Positions 17,480-25,724 are shown, counted from the stretch's first letter. The stretch is 34,835 bases of DNA from Thermoplasmatales archaeon SM1-50 (GCA_001595945.1 LSSI01000076.1:1-34835); one strand, 5' to 3'. The notes: a model not told the origin generated them from the sequence alone. Numbers and translations are program-made.

Positions 17480-17872
17480 TTACGCCATTTTTATTTTTCT
17501 TTGTAACGTTTCAAACCATGAAGGTATCCCTTCGACCGTTCGACAGCTGCATCGTTTCGCGAACAGCTTCCGATATGTGATGTTGCATTCTACGCGGTTC
17601 TCCAGATGTTTTTTTATAGAGGTACAAAGACGCCCTCCACGCCAATCCCAATCAGTGAGAAGGATGATCTTCCGGTGTTTCTGTGTGATATTATCACAAA
17701 AATCAGAAACGGATTGTCCCTTGTTGAATCGGATGATTTCCCCTTTGATTTCAAGTTTCCGTAACGCAGCAATATCCTTATCTCCCTCTACGATAATCGG
17801 AACAGAAGTATTGTCCTCACGTAACGCATCAAGGAGTTGTTCAAATTCTTCTATTTTTTGCTTGTCATTCAT
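17480..17872 (-). CDS. Small Toprim-domain protein
   Basis: A 130-residue single-domain Toprim protein. It has the invariant glutamate in IIVEGDKD (Glu29) and the DxD pair in ILLTDWDWRG (Asp74, Asp76), which bind the metal in topoisomerases, primases, OLD nucleases and RNase M5. Its size and layout match small archaeal Toprim proteins (UPF0292-like). A role in RNA or DNA cleavage is likely from the fold, but the substrate is not known. Its start overlaps the end of the UPF0235 gene by 8 bases. Confidence 0.8.
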   Translation of the reverse strand: MNDKQKIEEFEQLLDALREDNTSVPIIVEGDKDIAALRKLEIKGEIIRFNKGQSVSDFCDNITQKHRKIILLTDWDWRGGRLCTSIKKHLENRVECNITYRKLFAKRCSCRTVEGIPSWFETLQRKIKMA

Positions 17873-18185
17873 GAATAAACCTTTTTAGTTTTTCAATAAC
17901 TATCTCCTTAGAGACCTTGCGAAGGCACACGATTTTTTCTTTGCTTTTCTCTCCATTCACGATAATAACATCGTTACTGGATAGTTGGAAGAACCGTGCG
18001 AGGGTTTCTATCATCTCGGTATTTGCTTTGTTGTCCTTTGCCGCTGATGCGACCTTAATTTCAATGGATTTCCGCCATTGATTGAACTTGTATGGAAAGA
18101 CCGTTTGAGAGGACCTTGGAGCCACAATCAAATAAAGAAGTGCACCCTCTTTGGATTCTTTGATCGCCTCAGTAAATGATGTCAT
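17865..18185 (-). CDS. UPF0235 (DUF167/YggU) family protein
   Basis: A 106-residue protein with the family pattern: LIVAPRSSQT near the front, IEIKVASAAKDNKANTEMIE in the middle (the VxAxxxxGxAN-like block) and a VIIVNGEKSKEKIV strand pair. The family is conserved in all domains but has no firm biochemical role. An AGGACT sits directly before the ATG. The aNAC gene ends 20 bases upstream and the Toprim gene overlaps downstream, so the three are likely one transcript. Confidence 0.85.
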   Translation of the reverse strand: MTSFTEAIKESKEGALLYLIVAPRSSQTVFPYKFNQWRKSIEIKVASAAKDNKANTEMIETLARFFQLSSNDVIIVNGEKSKEKIVCLRKVSKEIVIEKLKRFIHE

Positions 18186-18205
18186 AGTCCTGAAAAAATA
18201 ATTGA

Positions 18206-18556
18206 TTACGATTGAGTCAGTTTGAGAATAGCCTCTGCAAGATCGCCGTTTGTCTCCTTTAAAGCCTTTCGTGCCTCTGCTTCAGATTTACCTGTCTGCT
18301 CAATGATTAACTTGATGTCTTCTTTTTGCGTGTCTTGGGTTTCATCGCCTCTGTTTTTCACGGTTGGCTCCCCAATGATTTGGAAGGTTTTTTGCCCCTG
18401 TGCCTCCATCACGGTTACCTCAGCAGTGTCAAAGACGTATTCCTTTGTATCTGTCTGGATGATAACCTTTTCCACATTGTCGATATTTTTAACATTAATC
18501 CCGAAGCGTTTCATCATCTGCGCAAGCTGCCTACTATTCATTCGACCTGGCATCAT
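18206..18556 (-). CDS. nac: Nascent polypeptide-associated complex protein (aNAC)
   Basis: A homologue of archaeal NAC, which binds nascent chains at the ribosome exit. I place the start at ATG 18556 (MMPGRMNSRQL); an upstream TTG at 18565 is less likely, and the second ATG at 18553 is possible. The NAC beta-barrel spans about residues 10-65 (VIIQTDTKEYVFDTAEVTVME) and a UBA domain closes the protein (IKLIIEQTGKSEAEARKALKETNGDLAEAI). Archaea have only this homodimeric form. The TATA element at 18587-18593 lies 31 bases upstream, so the message is nearly leaderless. It is divergent from nnr and leads the UPF0235/Toprim operon. Confidence 0.93.
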   Translation of the reverse strand: MMPGRMNSRQLAQMMKRFGINVKNIDNVEKVIIQTDTKEYVFDTAEVTVMEAQGQKTFQIIGEPTVKNRGDETQDTQKEDIKLIIEQTGKSEAEARKALKETNGDLAEAILKLTQS

Positions 18557-18584
18557 ATATAACAAACCCTTGTATGGTTCCGAA

Positions 18585-18594
18585 GCATATATAG
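18585..18594. promoter_or_regulatory. Shared divergent TATA element for aNAC and nnr
   Basis: GCATATATAG reads as a box A on both strands. It lies 28 bases before the nnr ATG (18621) and 31 bases before the aNAC ATG (18556). No other TATA-like element is visible in the 64-base spacer, so both genes would be nearly leaderless and share one TBP site. Confidence 0.6.
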
Positions 18595-18620
18595 AGTTCT
18601 ATTCGTTTAACATTTTTGGT

Positions 18621-20072
18621 ATGATTTCAGAAGCAGAAATGAAGACCTTGGATAGAAACTCTGAATATTACGGTGTCCCAGCACTCCAGCTTATGGAGAA
18701 CGCCGGTAAAAGCATTTCTGAGTTTGTACGATACACGGTAAAAGACACAAAGAAAAACATCCTTATCCTCTGCGGGCCGGGTAATAATGGTGGAGATGGG
18801 TTTGTCGCGGCACGATACCTCACGCAGTATTACAAGGTCAGCGTGTTTCTCGCTGGAACCCAGATTAAAACAGAGATCGCATTACGTAACTTCCAGAAAC
18901 TGCAGACCTATGAGGTGAAAATCTACTCCGCCTCTCATGATGTTGACCGACTGCTGGCAGAAAACGATGTCCTTATTGATGCACTCCTTGGAACAGGACT
19001 TGCTGGTGAGCTAAAAGACCCGTATGCTACGATCGTAAAAAAAATCAATCAGACGACCGGTAAAACAATCGTTTCTATTGATGTCCCTACTGGTCTTAAT
19101 TCCACCCATACCATCACCCCAGAATACACCATCACGTTCCATGACATAAAAAAAGGCATGAACAACCAAAATAGCGGAAAAATCCATGTTACTGACATCG
19201 GCATCCCAAAAGAGGCGCTTGCCTACGTCGGTCCTGGGGAGCTATCTGTCTATTATCCACGTCCCGCAAAAAACTCACATAAAGGAGAGAACGGTATCGT
19301 ACTTATCGTAGGAGGTGGGCCCTATATCGGCGCACCGGTTCTTAGTGGCCTTTCAGCTCTTCGAACCGGTGTTGACCTTGTTTACATCACCACACCAAAA
19401 CGATCCTGGATGTCCATAGCCGCGTTTTCACCTAACTTCATTGTAAAAGACCTCCGCCATGAAAAGCTTACTCCAGATGACATTCCAAGTATCGAAGAAC
19501 TTCTTGGCAAATGCACTGCAGTCATTCTTGGCCCGGGTCTTGGCACCGCCCATCAGACCGAAGAAGCCATTGTCACAGTGATACAACGCGTCATCGCGGA
19601 AAAAAAACCACTGGTTCTTGATGCAGATGCCATCAACCCCATAGCAGAACACCTCTCGCTTCTTAAGAATACCGCTACCGTGGTTACCCCACATGTTGGT
19701 GAATTCAAAAAACTTGCAGGGATAACACTCTCACAGGATCTTGAAGAACGCCTCAACACAGTGAAGGAATGGGCTAGCAACATCGGTATCACGATTTTCT
19801 TAAAAGGTTACATCGACATTATCAGCGATGGAACATCAGTAAAACAAAATAAAATCCATAACGAGGCGATGACGGTTGGGGGGACCGGTGACGTCCTTGC
19901 AGGGATCATCGGAGCACTGCTATCAAAAAAAGTAAAACCTTTTGAAGCCGCACGAATCGCCGCCTTCCTCAATGGGGAGGCAGGTAACAAGGCATTTCAG
20001 AAAAAATCCTATGGGTTGCTTGCGACCGATATCATCGAAGAAATCCCAACAATCCTAAAAAAATACCTGTAA
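18621..20072 (+). CDS. nnr: Bifunctional NAD(P)H-hydrate epimerase / ADP- or ATP-dependent NAD(P)H-hydrate dehydratase
   Basis: A 483-residue fusion that repairs hydrated NAD(P)H. The N-terminal YjeF_N epimerase domain has GPGNNGGDG (52-60) and LLGTGLAG. The C-terminal ribokinase-like dehydratase domain begins near residue 220 (ENGIVLIVGGGPYIGAPVL) and contains LGPGLGT and VGGTGDVLAGIIGALL near 420, the nucleotide-binding anion hole with catalytic Asp. Both domains are complete. The open frame extends far upstream across aNAC, but homology begins at ISEAEMKTLDRNS, so ATG 18621 is the start, 28 bases after the shared TATA element. Confidence 0.94.
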   Translation: MISEAEMKTLDRNSEYYGVPALQLMENAGKSISEFVRYTVKDTKKNILILCGPGNNGGDGFVAARYLTQYYKVSVFLAGTQIKTEIALRNFQKLQTYEVKIYSASHDVDRLLAENDVLIDALLGTGLAGELKDPYATIVKKINQTTGKTIVSIDVPTGLNSTHTITPEYTITFHDIKKGMNNQNSGKIHVTDIGIPKEALAYVGPGELSVYYPRPAKNSHKGENGIVLIVGGGPYIGAPVLSGLSALRTGVDLVYITTPKRSWMSIAAFSPNFIVKDLRHEKLTPDDIPSIEELLGKCTAVILGPGLGTAHQTEEAIVTVIQRVIAEKKPLVLDADAINPIAEHLSLLKNTATVVTPHVGEFKKLAGITLSQDLEERLNTVKEWASNIGITIFLKGYIDIISDGTSVKQNKIHNEAMTVGGTGDVLAGIIGALLSKKVKPFEAARIAAFLNGEAGNKAFQKKSYGLLATDIIEEIPTILKKYL

Positions 20073-20118
20073 GTCTTATCCTTATTTCGAGGCACAGTAT
20101 CAAACCTAGAATCTTTAT

Positions 20119-20445
20119 TTATTCCCAGATTGCTTTAACCTGTTGGTGGCTGACCAGTTCCCCTGCGACCTGGAATAACACCCAGGCTAGGAACGCAGGC
20201 TCCTTTTGCATTTCCTCTGAAAACGATGCGGTTAGTTTCTGTTTGAACTCCTGTTCTAGTTTATCAGGGTTCTTTGGCCATTCCGCGTATTGGTAACGCC
20301 TCATCCAATCAGTGGTCCGTTCAATCATCTCCGTTTTTTTATCAGCAAGTTTACGGACAGCTTTCTCAGTTTTTTTTACAAAAAATCCAGATGATTTTTT
20401 CTCCCACATGACATATCCCTCACTAGAGATATCGCTGCGGGTCAT
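20119..20445 (-). CDS. Uncharacterised small soluble protein
   Basis: A 108-residue hydrophilic, helical protein with many Lys and Glu residues, no signal peptide and no membrane helix. A Trp/Tyr-rich centre (WMRRYQYAEWPKNPDKL) is the most distinctive part. A second ATG 12 codons in (MWEKKSS) is an alternative start. It is convergent with nnr and divergent from the membrane protein gene. I do not recognise the family. Confidence 0.6.
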   Translation of the reverse strand: MTRSDISSEGYVMWEKKSSGFFVKKTEKAVRKLADKKTEMIERTTDWMRRYQYAEWPKNPDKLEQEFKQKLTASFSEEMQKEPAFLAWVLFQVAGELVSHQQVKAIWE

Positions 20446-20473
20446 AAAAGCCTTTACTTTTTTATGAAAAAAA

Positions 20474-20483
20474 CTTTTAAGTA
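20474..20483. promoter_or_regulatory. TATA-like element for the membrane protein gene
   Basis: CTTTTAAGTA ends 23 bases before ATG 20507, fitting a leaderless transcript. Its reverse complement (TACTTAAAAG) is also TATA-like and lies about 28 bases before the leftward gene start at 20445, so both may be driven from it. Confidence 0.45.
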
Positions 20484-20506
20484 CTCTTTTATCATCAGCC
20501 GTTCAG

Positions 20507-22084
20507 ATGCAACAATTATACCTTGTGACAATCATCCTTCTTGGTTTTTGTGTATTATCATCAGCTGCTACCGCTCTTTTTACATCACCTTATGATTTTA
20601 CAGGAACTCTTTCAAGCAATACAGTAACATTTATAATTGGAAAAACCACAGTCCGTGGAGCCTGTACCGGTTATCCGATGGAATCCCTTATTGAGTCATC
20701 CCTTGTTCAAGAAATGGAAGGATTTCCACTCATCGGAAAAAACAATATCGCATATGTCGCCTCTGTAATCGTTGCAGAAAATATCGACATCACCACAGCT
20801 ACATCCCTTGAGGTTTTAGTAATACAGTATTATAATCACCTTACCCAATATAGAGATGTAGAAATTATAACAGAGGATGGCTTTGTCCTTTTTGGTGTTC
20901 AAAAAGCAAATACCACTATATCAGCTGATTTTCCCTATGCAGTCACCACATTTATTCCCCTTGGCATCCTCCCTGAGAAACCAACACGATTTTTTTTTAC
21001 AGGGGCAGACAGCCCACTGCTTATGCATAGCTCAGGAGACTTTGCAGTCCTTACCACCCTTTCGGAAACTAGTACCATCAAAGTAAAAGATAGGGCAGGG
21101 AGAATACGCTGGAGCGGCGGATCGCAACGTGACTATCTTTTGATACAGGACACCACCTTCTCTATTACCCAGCAACCTCCATTGTCTCTTGTTCCTCTAG
21201 GTAACTCCTCCGAAAAAACACCACTCACCCTGTCGATTTCTCCTATAGACTCCAGCGATATCACGGCTACACAACTTTTAGAAAACATATCAACTTCTGT
21301 TAAAACAAATCTAAAAGACGAAGCTGCCTCTGGATTTCTCAATAACATCAATCAGTTAAACCTCCTTATTCAAACAGCTTCTTTTATTACAAATGGAGCA
21401 TTGGTGTTCCTGCAAATCAATGATACCATGACCGTTGATCAATCCACACAACAGTTCTCTTCGGTTGGTTTAGTCCGTTTCAATACAATTGATATAACCG
21501 ATAGTGGGATGTCCGAAGGACCATTACTACAAGGGGATTGTATCCTAGTATTTCAGGGAGATCATTTCTATACGCCTCAAGCTAAACAAAGCCTGGATGG
21601 AACACGCTTTCCATATGAGCTGCTAATCATCTGGACTTTTGCTATAAGTGTATTTATCTACGTAAGTTTTATCATGCGGCCCTCTATCAACATCGAAAAA
21701 GGAGAAAGGATAAAACGCTACGCTCTGTTCATACATCTTATCGTTCTTATCATTGTTTTTCTATTACTTGAGCGCGAGGTATATGTACTCTTTGGTGCTA
21801 GTGGACTTATGCTTTTGTTCTCTCAGGGACTTACCATGGTAACCAGGGTATTTCTCATAATAGAAATACTTATTTGGACTCTTGGGTTCTTCTCACTTGC
21901 ACTTCCCATTCAACTTCTCTCATATTCGGTTCTCCGTGTCCGTGGCATTGAAAAAGGGGGAAACGGGATATGGAAAGCAGTTGGAGATCTGTTTATCTGG
22001 GTTTTTTGTGGGCTATACCTTCTATTATTTCTTAACATCATTTCGGCTCTTATTTCCTTTCCTCTTATCTATCCTATGGGGTGA
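20507..22084 (+). CDS. Membrane-anchored protein with large extracytoplasmic domain
   Basis: A 525-residue protein. Residues 1-23 form a signal peptide (LYLVTIILLGFCVLSSAATA). About 340 residues of Ser/Thr-rich beta-type sequence follow, containing only a few Cys. The last 160 residues hold four or five hydrophobic helices (ELLIIWTFAISVFIYVSFIM first, LLLFLNIISALISFPLIY last). A possible partner binding site or enzyme motif is not visible. It is separated by 3 bases from the phosphoesterase gene downstream, so they are likely cotranscribed. No family recognised. Confidence 0.65.
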   Translation: MQQLYLVTIILLGFCVLSSAATALFTSPYDFTGTLSSNTVTFIIGKTTVRGACTGYPMESLIESSLVQEMEGFPLIGKNNIAYVASVIVAENIDITTATSLEVLVIQYYNHLTQYRDVEIITEDGFVLFGVQKANTTISADFPYAVTTFIPLGILPEKPTRFFFTGADSPLLMHSSGDFAVLTTLSETSTIKVKDRAGRIRWSGGSQRDYLLIQDTTFSITQQPPLSLVPLGNSSEKTPLTLSISPIDSSDITATQLLENISTSVKTNLKDEAASGFLNNINQLNLLIQTASFITNGALVFLQINDTMTVDQSTQQFSSVGLVRFNTIDITDSGMSEGPLLQGDCILVFQGDHFYTPQAKQSLDGTRFPYELLIIWTFAISVFIYVSFIMRPSINIEKGERIKRYALFIHLIVLIIVFLLLEREVYVLFGASGLMLLFSQGLTMVTRVFLIIEILIWTLGFFSLALPIQLLSYSVLRVRGIEKGGNGIWKAVGDLFIWVFCGLYLLLFLNIISALISFPLIYPMG

Positions 22085-22087
22085 TAT

Positions 22088-22837
22088 ATGCAGCCAACGC
22101 TTCAACCGCTTATCGATGAACCTGCTCTTTTACTAAAAGAAAAGGAGCTCCTAGTCATCGCGGATCTTCACATCGGTATTGAAAATGAACTACGAGAGAA
22201 TGGACTGCAAGTGCCATCTCAGACCAAGATTATGGAACAACGGTTGATTTCGATTCTAACAACACATGCAGTAAGCGACATTATTTTCTTAGGAGATATT
22301 AAACATACCATCCCATCTTCGAGCATTCAAGAACGAACCGATGTGAAAAACTTTCTCAACACAATACAATCCTACAGTAGCCTGCATATCCTTCCTGGAA
22401 ACCACGATGGAAACATCGACAGATTGATTAACTCAGCGATCCAACTGCATCCATCCGATGGTTTTGTGTATGAAGGGATTGGATTTACCCATGGGCATCG
22501 AAGACCATCTACTGAAGTTATGCAGTGTGATCAGGTCATAATCGGTCATTCTCATCCCACGGTGATGCTTATGGATCGTCTTGGGTATCGGATGTTTGAA
22601 CGATGTTGGTTACGCGGTCCTCCAATGTTAGACATACTCCAAGAGAAATATCCAAGTTCCCCAACATCCCAAATCCTACTTATGCCTGCGTTTAACCCTC
22701 TCTGTGGGGGCGTCGCAGTGAATCGAGATCATCTTCTTGGACCGTTTGGCTCCCTCATCGACGTAGAAAACGCAGAATTGTATCTACTTGATGGGTCGGC
22801 ACTTGGAAAAGTAAAAGATCTAAAATCATACAAATAG
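22088..22837 (+). CDS. Archaeal calcineurin-like metallophosphoesterase (COG1407/SbcD-related)
   Basis: A 249-residue metallophosphoesterase with the full metal set: D26-x-H28 (ADLHIG), G69-D70 with H73 (GDIKH), N105-H106-D107 (GNHDG), H135/H137 (THGH) and H154/H156 (GHSH). This is the archaeal/bacterial group related to SbcD/Mre11 but without a capping domain, often annotated as a DNA repair-linked phosphoesterase. The substrate is unknown. It begins 3 bases after the preceding stop. It is distinct from Mre11 at 8282-9421. Confidence 0.88.
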   Translation: MQPTLQPLIDEPALLLKEKELLVIADLHIGIENELRENGLQVPSQTKIMEQRLISILTTHAVSDIIFLGDIKHTIPSSSIQERTDVKNFLNTIQSYSSLHILPGNHDGNIDRLINSAIQLHPSDGFVYEGIGFTHGHRRPSTEVMQCDQVIIGHSHPTVMLMDRLGYRMFERCWLRGPPMLDILQEKYPSSPTSQILLMPAFNPLCGGVAVNRDHLLGPFGSLIDVENAELYLLDGSALGKVKDLKSYK

Positions 22838-22873
22838 AGACGGGAACGGTAAAATTACTGCGGAGTATGATAG

Positions 22874-23179
22874 ATGTCGCTAAGAAGTGAACTTGAAACA
22901 TTTCTCATTGAACGAGGCTTCAAAATGACCTCTGGTCCACTTGCCCGATGTCGACGATTGGAGCACGAAAATGAAAAACTCATTGTAATTCTCCAACTTC
23001 AGGCACCTATTCGGAAAATTCCTGTAAAATTACTATATGATTCGTGCGGAGCAACAAAAATAATCGAAAGTTATTACAAATCAACGATACGTTGCAGCAC
23101 GTGCGGCTGCCGGATGCACTGCGTGCGGTTGCGTCCTGGTGAAAAACTCAAAGCAATCAACGAGACATCAGCGGAATAA
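22874..23179 (+). CDS. Small zinc-ribbon protein
   Basis: A 101-residue protein. The N-terminal 60 residues look like an alpha/beta unit (LRSELETFLIERGFKM, then EKLIVILQLQ). The C-terminal part has four close cysteines, Cys74, Cys77, Cys79 and Cys83 (CSTCGCRMHC), that could bind zinc. GGAG at 22862-22865 precedes ATG 22874 by 8 bases. It may continue the transcript of the phosphoesterase. I do not recognise the family; nucleic acid binding is a guess from the cysteines. Confidence 0.6.
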   Translation: MSLRSELETFLIERGFKMTSGPLARCRRLEHENEKLIVILQLQAPIRKIPVKLLYDSCGATKIIESYYKSTIRCSTCGCRMHCVRLRPGEKLKAINETSAE

Positions 23180-23204
23180 CTAGATAACGTGAGACCTCTA
23201 CAAA

Positions 23205-23238
23205 AAGGATGATTCCGCATCCCCCTGCGGTCATCCTT
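23205..23238. other. Strong hairpin
   Basis: AAGGATGA-TT-CCGCA, a six-base loop TCCCCC, then TGCGG-TCATCCTT: 13 base pairs with a two-base bulge. It lies just after the zinc-ribbon gene and at the broken edge of the PKD remnant. It could end transcription, or mark the junction where the upstream part of the PKD gene was lost. Confidence 0.6.
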
Positions 23239-23431
23239 GAATCATCATCGCATCATCCCGCTAGCTCGAGCCTGCCCTTCTCATACGTGGACAACGAAGG
23301 GGACGTATAATATCAAGGTAAAAGCATTTGATCCTTCTAACAATGAAAGCGACTGGTCAGACCCCTTAGTGGTTTCCATGCCGTTGGATGTAAAATCTAC
23401 CAACACAATGCTCATCGACCAGATCTATTAA
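23237..23431 (+). pseudogene. Remnant of a PKD-type secreted protein gene
   Basis: Translation of the frame ending at 23431 gives SHTWTTKGTYNIKVKAFD followed by NNESDWSDPLVVSMP. This is the last strand region of a PKD-type domain as seen in many archaeal surface proteins, followed by a short C-terminal tail. The first 15 residues (from ATG 23237) do not look like such a domain and have no signal peptide. I read it as the 3' end of a larger gene whose 5' part is gone. A poly-T tract follows at 23476-23489. Confidence 0.6.
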
Positions 23432-23475
23432 TCCCCATTAGACTTCCTATGTTTAAAACAACTACTCACATAATC

Positions 23476-23489
23476 TTTTTTTTTTTTTT
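23476..23489 (+). terminator. Poly-T tract after the PKD remnant
   Basis: Fourteen consecutive T residues, ending four bases before repeat copy B. This is a typical archaeal intrinsic terminator and would have ended the former PKD gene. Confidence 0.5.
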
Positions 23490-23492
23490 AAC

Positions 23493-23540
23493 TGTGTCAC
23501 TGCTTTCCTACCCACACGTTATGAGGATTTTTATTCAAGG
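23493..23540 (+). repeat. Dispersed intergenic repeat, copy B
   Basis: TGTGTCACTGCTTTCCTA then CCCACACGTTATGAGGATTT. It shares the core and the TGAGGAT part with copies A, C and E. It lies after the PKD remnant and about 830 bases left of the integrase gene, outside the mobile element. Confidence 0.75.
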
Positions 23541-24095
23541 TTCATTTAAAAAGACGCTGACGCACACACAATTATCATGAAGTAAGTTTTTTCATGTACC
23601 ATACTTAAAATTCGTTCTAGTCTGTTTAAACCGCTTTGTAATGCATCGATAACAAAGAAGCGTGGTCTTTGTGTCCTTCTTCAATATAGTTGATTATCGC
23701 AGGTGGTAATCACATATCGATAGACTTCTCGTTCATAATCGATTCGATATGTTATTTTTAGCGAACTTTTAGCGAACCTCAGATGAATCTAATAAATCTG
23801 AAAAACCATTTTATTATTATAAGCTTGACGAAGCATTGTTGTGGGTGTGGCTGCAATCTTGGTATCAATTACTTCTATGTCAATGAAAATGGAAATTGCA
23901 GCGAGATATGTAAGTTCCGCCAGTCAAAGCCATGATGTTAAAACCGTGCCAATACCTGTCTTAAAAATGATGATAGATTTATATACGAGTTGTTATTTTC
24001 GTGTTTGAATCTCTTCTGGGATTTATATATCAAAGTCAGTTATTATATATCAGGTATTATGCGAAACCGACTTAAAAACAATATCTTGATGGCAT
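23541..24095. other. Non-coding stretch left of the integrated element
   Basis: AT-rich DNA without a convincing gene. A 55-codon frame from GTG 23841 to 24008 is open but has no ribosome binding site and no recognisable product. Two TATA-like elements lie at 24021-24030 (ATTTATATAT) and 24042-24051 (TTATATATCA). The second could start a transcript near 24075 for the small membrane protein. No tRNA gene was seen that could be an integration target. Confidence 0.4.
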
Positions 24096-24272
24096 ATGGA
24101 GCTAAATCTCTCTGAAAGAATCGGAAGCCTGTTACAGACACTATTTCTACTAATTTTACCATGGATAGTGTTGTTGATTGGACTTGTTATCTCTCTTGAC
24201 ACGGTCTGGTTTTATCTTATTTGTCTTACCTGGTTTGGCTGTGGACTTATCTTTTATGGTACGCTTAATTAG
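24096..24272 (+). CDS. Small membrane protein with two helices
   Basis: A 58-residue frame from ATG 24096. After a polar start (MELNLSERIGS), residues about 12-33 (LQTLFLLILPWIVLLIGLVI) and 37-55 (VWFYLICLTWFGCGLIFYG) form two hydrophobic helices joined by a short loop with one Asp. The pattern is unlikely in non-coding DNA. TATA-like elements lie at 24021-24030 and 24042-24051. No ribosome binding site is evident. An 18-codon frame starting at ATG 24059 overlaps its front. It may belong to the host flank or to the element. Confidence 0.5.
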   Translation: MELNLSERIGSLLQTLFLLILPWIVLLIGLVISLDTVWFYLICLTWFGCGLIFYGTLN

Positions 24273-24367
24273 TATGAAAATCTGTGACGTGGTTTTCATT
24301 AAATCCAAAGACATTTAAACCTTTGTCATAGGTAATTTTTTATACTGGTTACTCCATATGGTTCCTC

Positions 24368-25483
24368 ATGAGCGGAATTGAAGAGTATCTCACCAACGAG
24401 TTTAACGCGAGAAAGACGAGGAATACTTATCGTGCCGTCCTCAAAAAGTATTTTGAGATCATCGGGGCAGATCCCGAGACGTATTTCAACGAAGGACGCA
24501 CTCAGGATGATTACCTCAAAGACCTGAAAACATATATCAACACTTTTTTAGTGGGTCGCCCAGCCAAGACCTGTACGTCGTATATCAGTGGCATCAAAGG
24601 TTTTCACAAATACAACAAGGTCTTGCTTGATGAGGAAGAGTTGAAGACCATCAGAAAAAGGCATAAGAACATGAAATCTAACCGTGCATTGACAAAAGAC
24701 CGTCCGCCATCAATCACAGAACTCCAACGCATCCTCTCACATGGGACGGTCATGGACAAAGCATTCTTCTCGATCCTCTTTTCCAGTGGCATGCGTATCG
24801 GAGAACTCGCGAAGATGCCGAAGAATCAGGGAAAAGAAATTTACATCTATTTCGATGAGAACCCCGTGAGGATTGATATCCCAGAGACAATAACGAAGAA
24901 TGGGGAACGCAGAACCACCTTCATGAGCAACGAGGCAAAGAAGTTCCTGCAGGAATGGCTTAGAGTCAGAGATGATTACATCAACAACGTAGCATTCCGA
25001 TCACAGAACCTGCCAAACAAGATAAAAGAACGGATTACACCGAAAGACCCACGACTATTCCCTTATAACACGGTGACCATGTGGAGACGATGGGGCAACA
25101 TGTGTGAAAAAGCAGAATTGACCGAGAGGGACATACGGACAAAACGAGCGATAATTCACCCGCATGGGTTACGAAAAGGATTTAGGACAATCATGGGAAC
25201 AAAGATCGGGATCGATTTCACCGAAGAGATGATGGGTCACGCAGGATATCTCGCTGAGTCCTACGTACGACATACTGATGAGGAGCTTGCCTCAGCATAC
25301 AAGCTTGGAATGAACGCGGTAACCATCTTCGAACGAGAGATTCCACAGGATATGAGAGAGTGGCAACAACGTGATGCGGAGAAGGATAAGAAGATTGCTG
25401 AACTAGAATCACGGATGCAGCGAATGATGGAAGACATGCAACATCTTCTCATTGAAAACGATAAGAAAAACAGAGATGAATAA
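24368..25483 (+). CDS. Tyrosine recombinase / integrase (XerA-like)
   Basis: A 371-residue site-specific recombinase. The N-terminal SAM-like DNA-binding domain covers about residues 1-100. The catalytic domain has Arg143 (SSGMRIGEL), Lys176 (ETITKNGERR), His266 and Arg269 (HPHGLRKGF), His291 (MMGHAG) and the nucleophile Tyr299 (AESYVRH). All six catalytic positions are intact. A C-terminal coiled coil (335-371) is added. A box A-like TTTTTTATACTGG at 24335-24347 lies about 25 bases before ATG 24368, so the message is probably leaderless. It leads the integrated element; its own att sites are not identified. Confidence 0.93.
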   Translation: MSGIEEYLTNEFNARKTRNTYRAVLKKYFEIIGADPETYFNEGRTQDDYLKDLKTYINTFLVGRPAKTCTSYISGIKGFHKYNKVLLDEEELKTIRKRHKNMKSNRALTKDRPPSITELQRILSHGTVMDKAFFSILFSSGMRIGELAKMPKNQGKEIYIYFDENPVRIDIPETITKNGERRTTFMSNEAKKFLQEWLRVRDDYINNVAFRSQNLPNKIKERITPKDPRLFPYNTVTMWRRWGNMCEKAELTERDIRTKRAIIHPHGLRKGFRTIMGTKIGIDFTEEMMGHAGYLAESYVRHTDEELASAYKLGMNAVTIFEREIPQDMREWQQRDAEKDKKIAELESRMQRMMEDMQHLLIENDKKNRDE

Positions 25484-25484
25484 T

Positions 25485-25503
25485 CCTTCTTTTTTCTTTT
25501 TTA
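25485..25503 (+). terminator. T-rich terminator after the integrase gene
   Basis: CCTTCTTTTTTCTTTTTTA follows the stop codon within two bases, matching an archaeal poly-T terminator. The following 220 bases hold no gene. A box A (TTTTTATATTAG) near 25679-25690 would start the next operon. Confidence 0.5.
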
Positions 25504-25724
25504 TTGATATATGATAATGCGAGTGGGGGAAAATACCGTCAGCCTATAATACTGGAAATCCATACGATCCAGTGATCTTCGTGACATCAAAAGGATTCTT
25601 GTTGATAATGGATGCATCTCCCGTGATAAGCATGGGTTTATAATAAATAAAATCCCATAAGCCTCATATGACTTACTGTTTTTATATTAGAAATCAATTA
25701 CAGATTGTTTGGTGAATAAACAAA

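Noticed and set aside
17391-17888. Rightward 165-codon frame opposite the Toprim gene
   Set aside because: The other strand holds a clear Toprim protein with intact catalytic residues and gene overlaps; this frame has no recognisable product.
18222-18620. Open frame extending nnr upstream by 133 codons
   Set aside because: It is antisense to the well-supported aNAC gene, has no family similarity, and the shared TATA element puts the nnr transcript start downstream of it.
23841-24008. 55-codon frame left of the integrated element
   Set aside because: No binding site, no promoter at a fitting distance and no recognisable protein pattern; kept only as a note in the region entry.
24300-24367. 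Search for a tRNA gene or tRNA fragment as integration target
   Set aside because: No T-loop-like GGTTCRANYCC or acceptor stem pattern was seen beside the integrase or at the right end.
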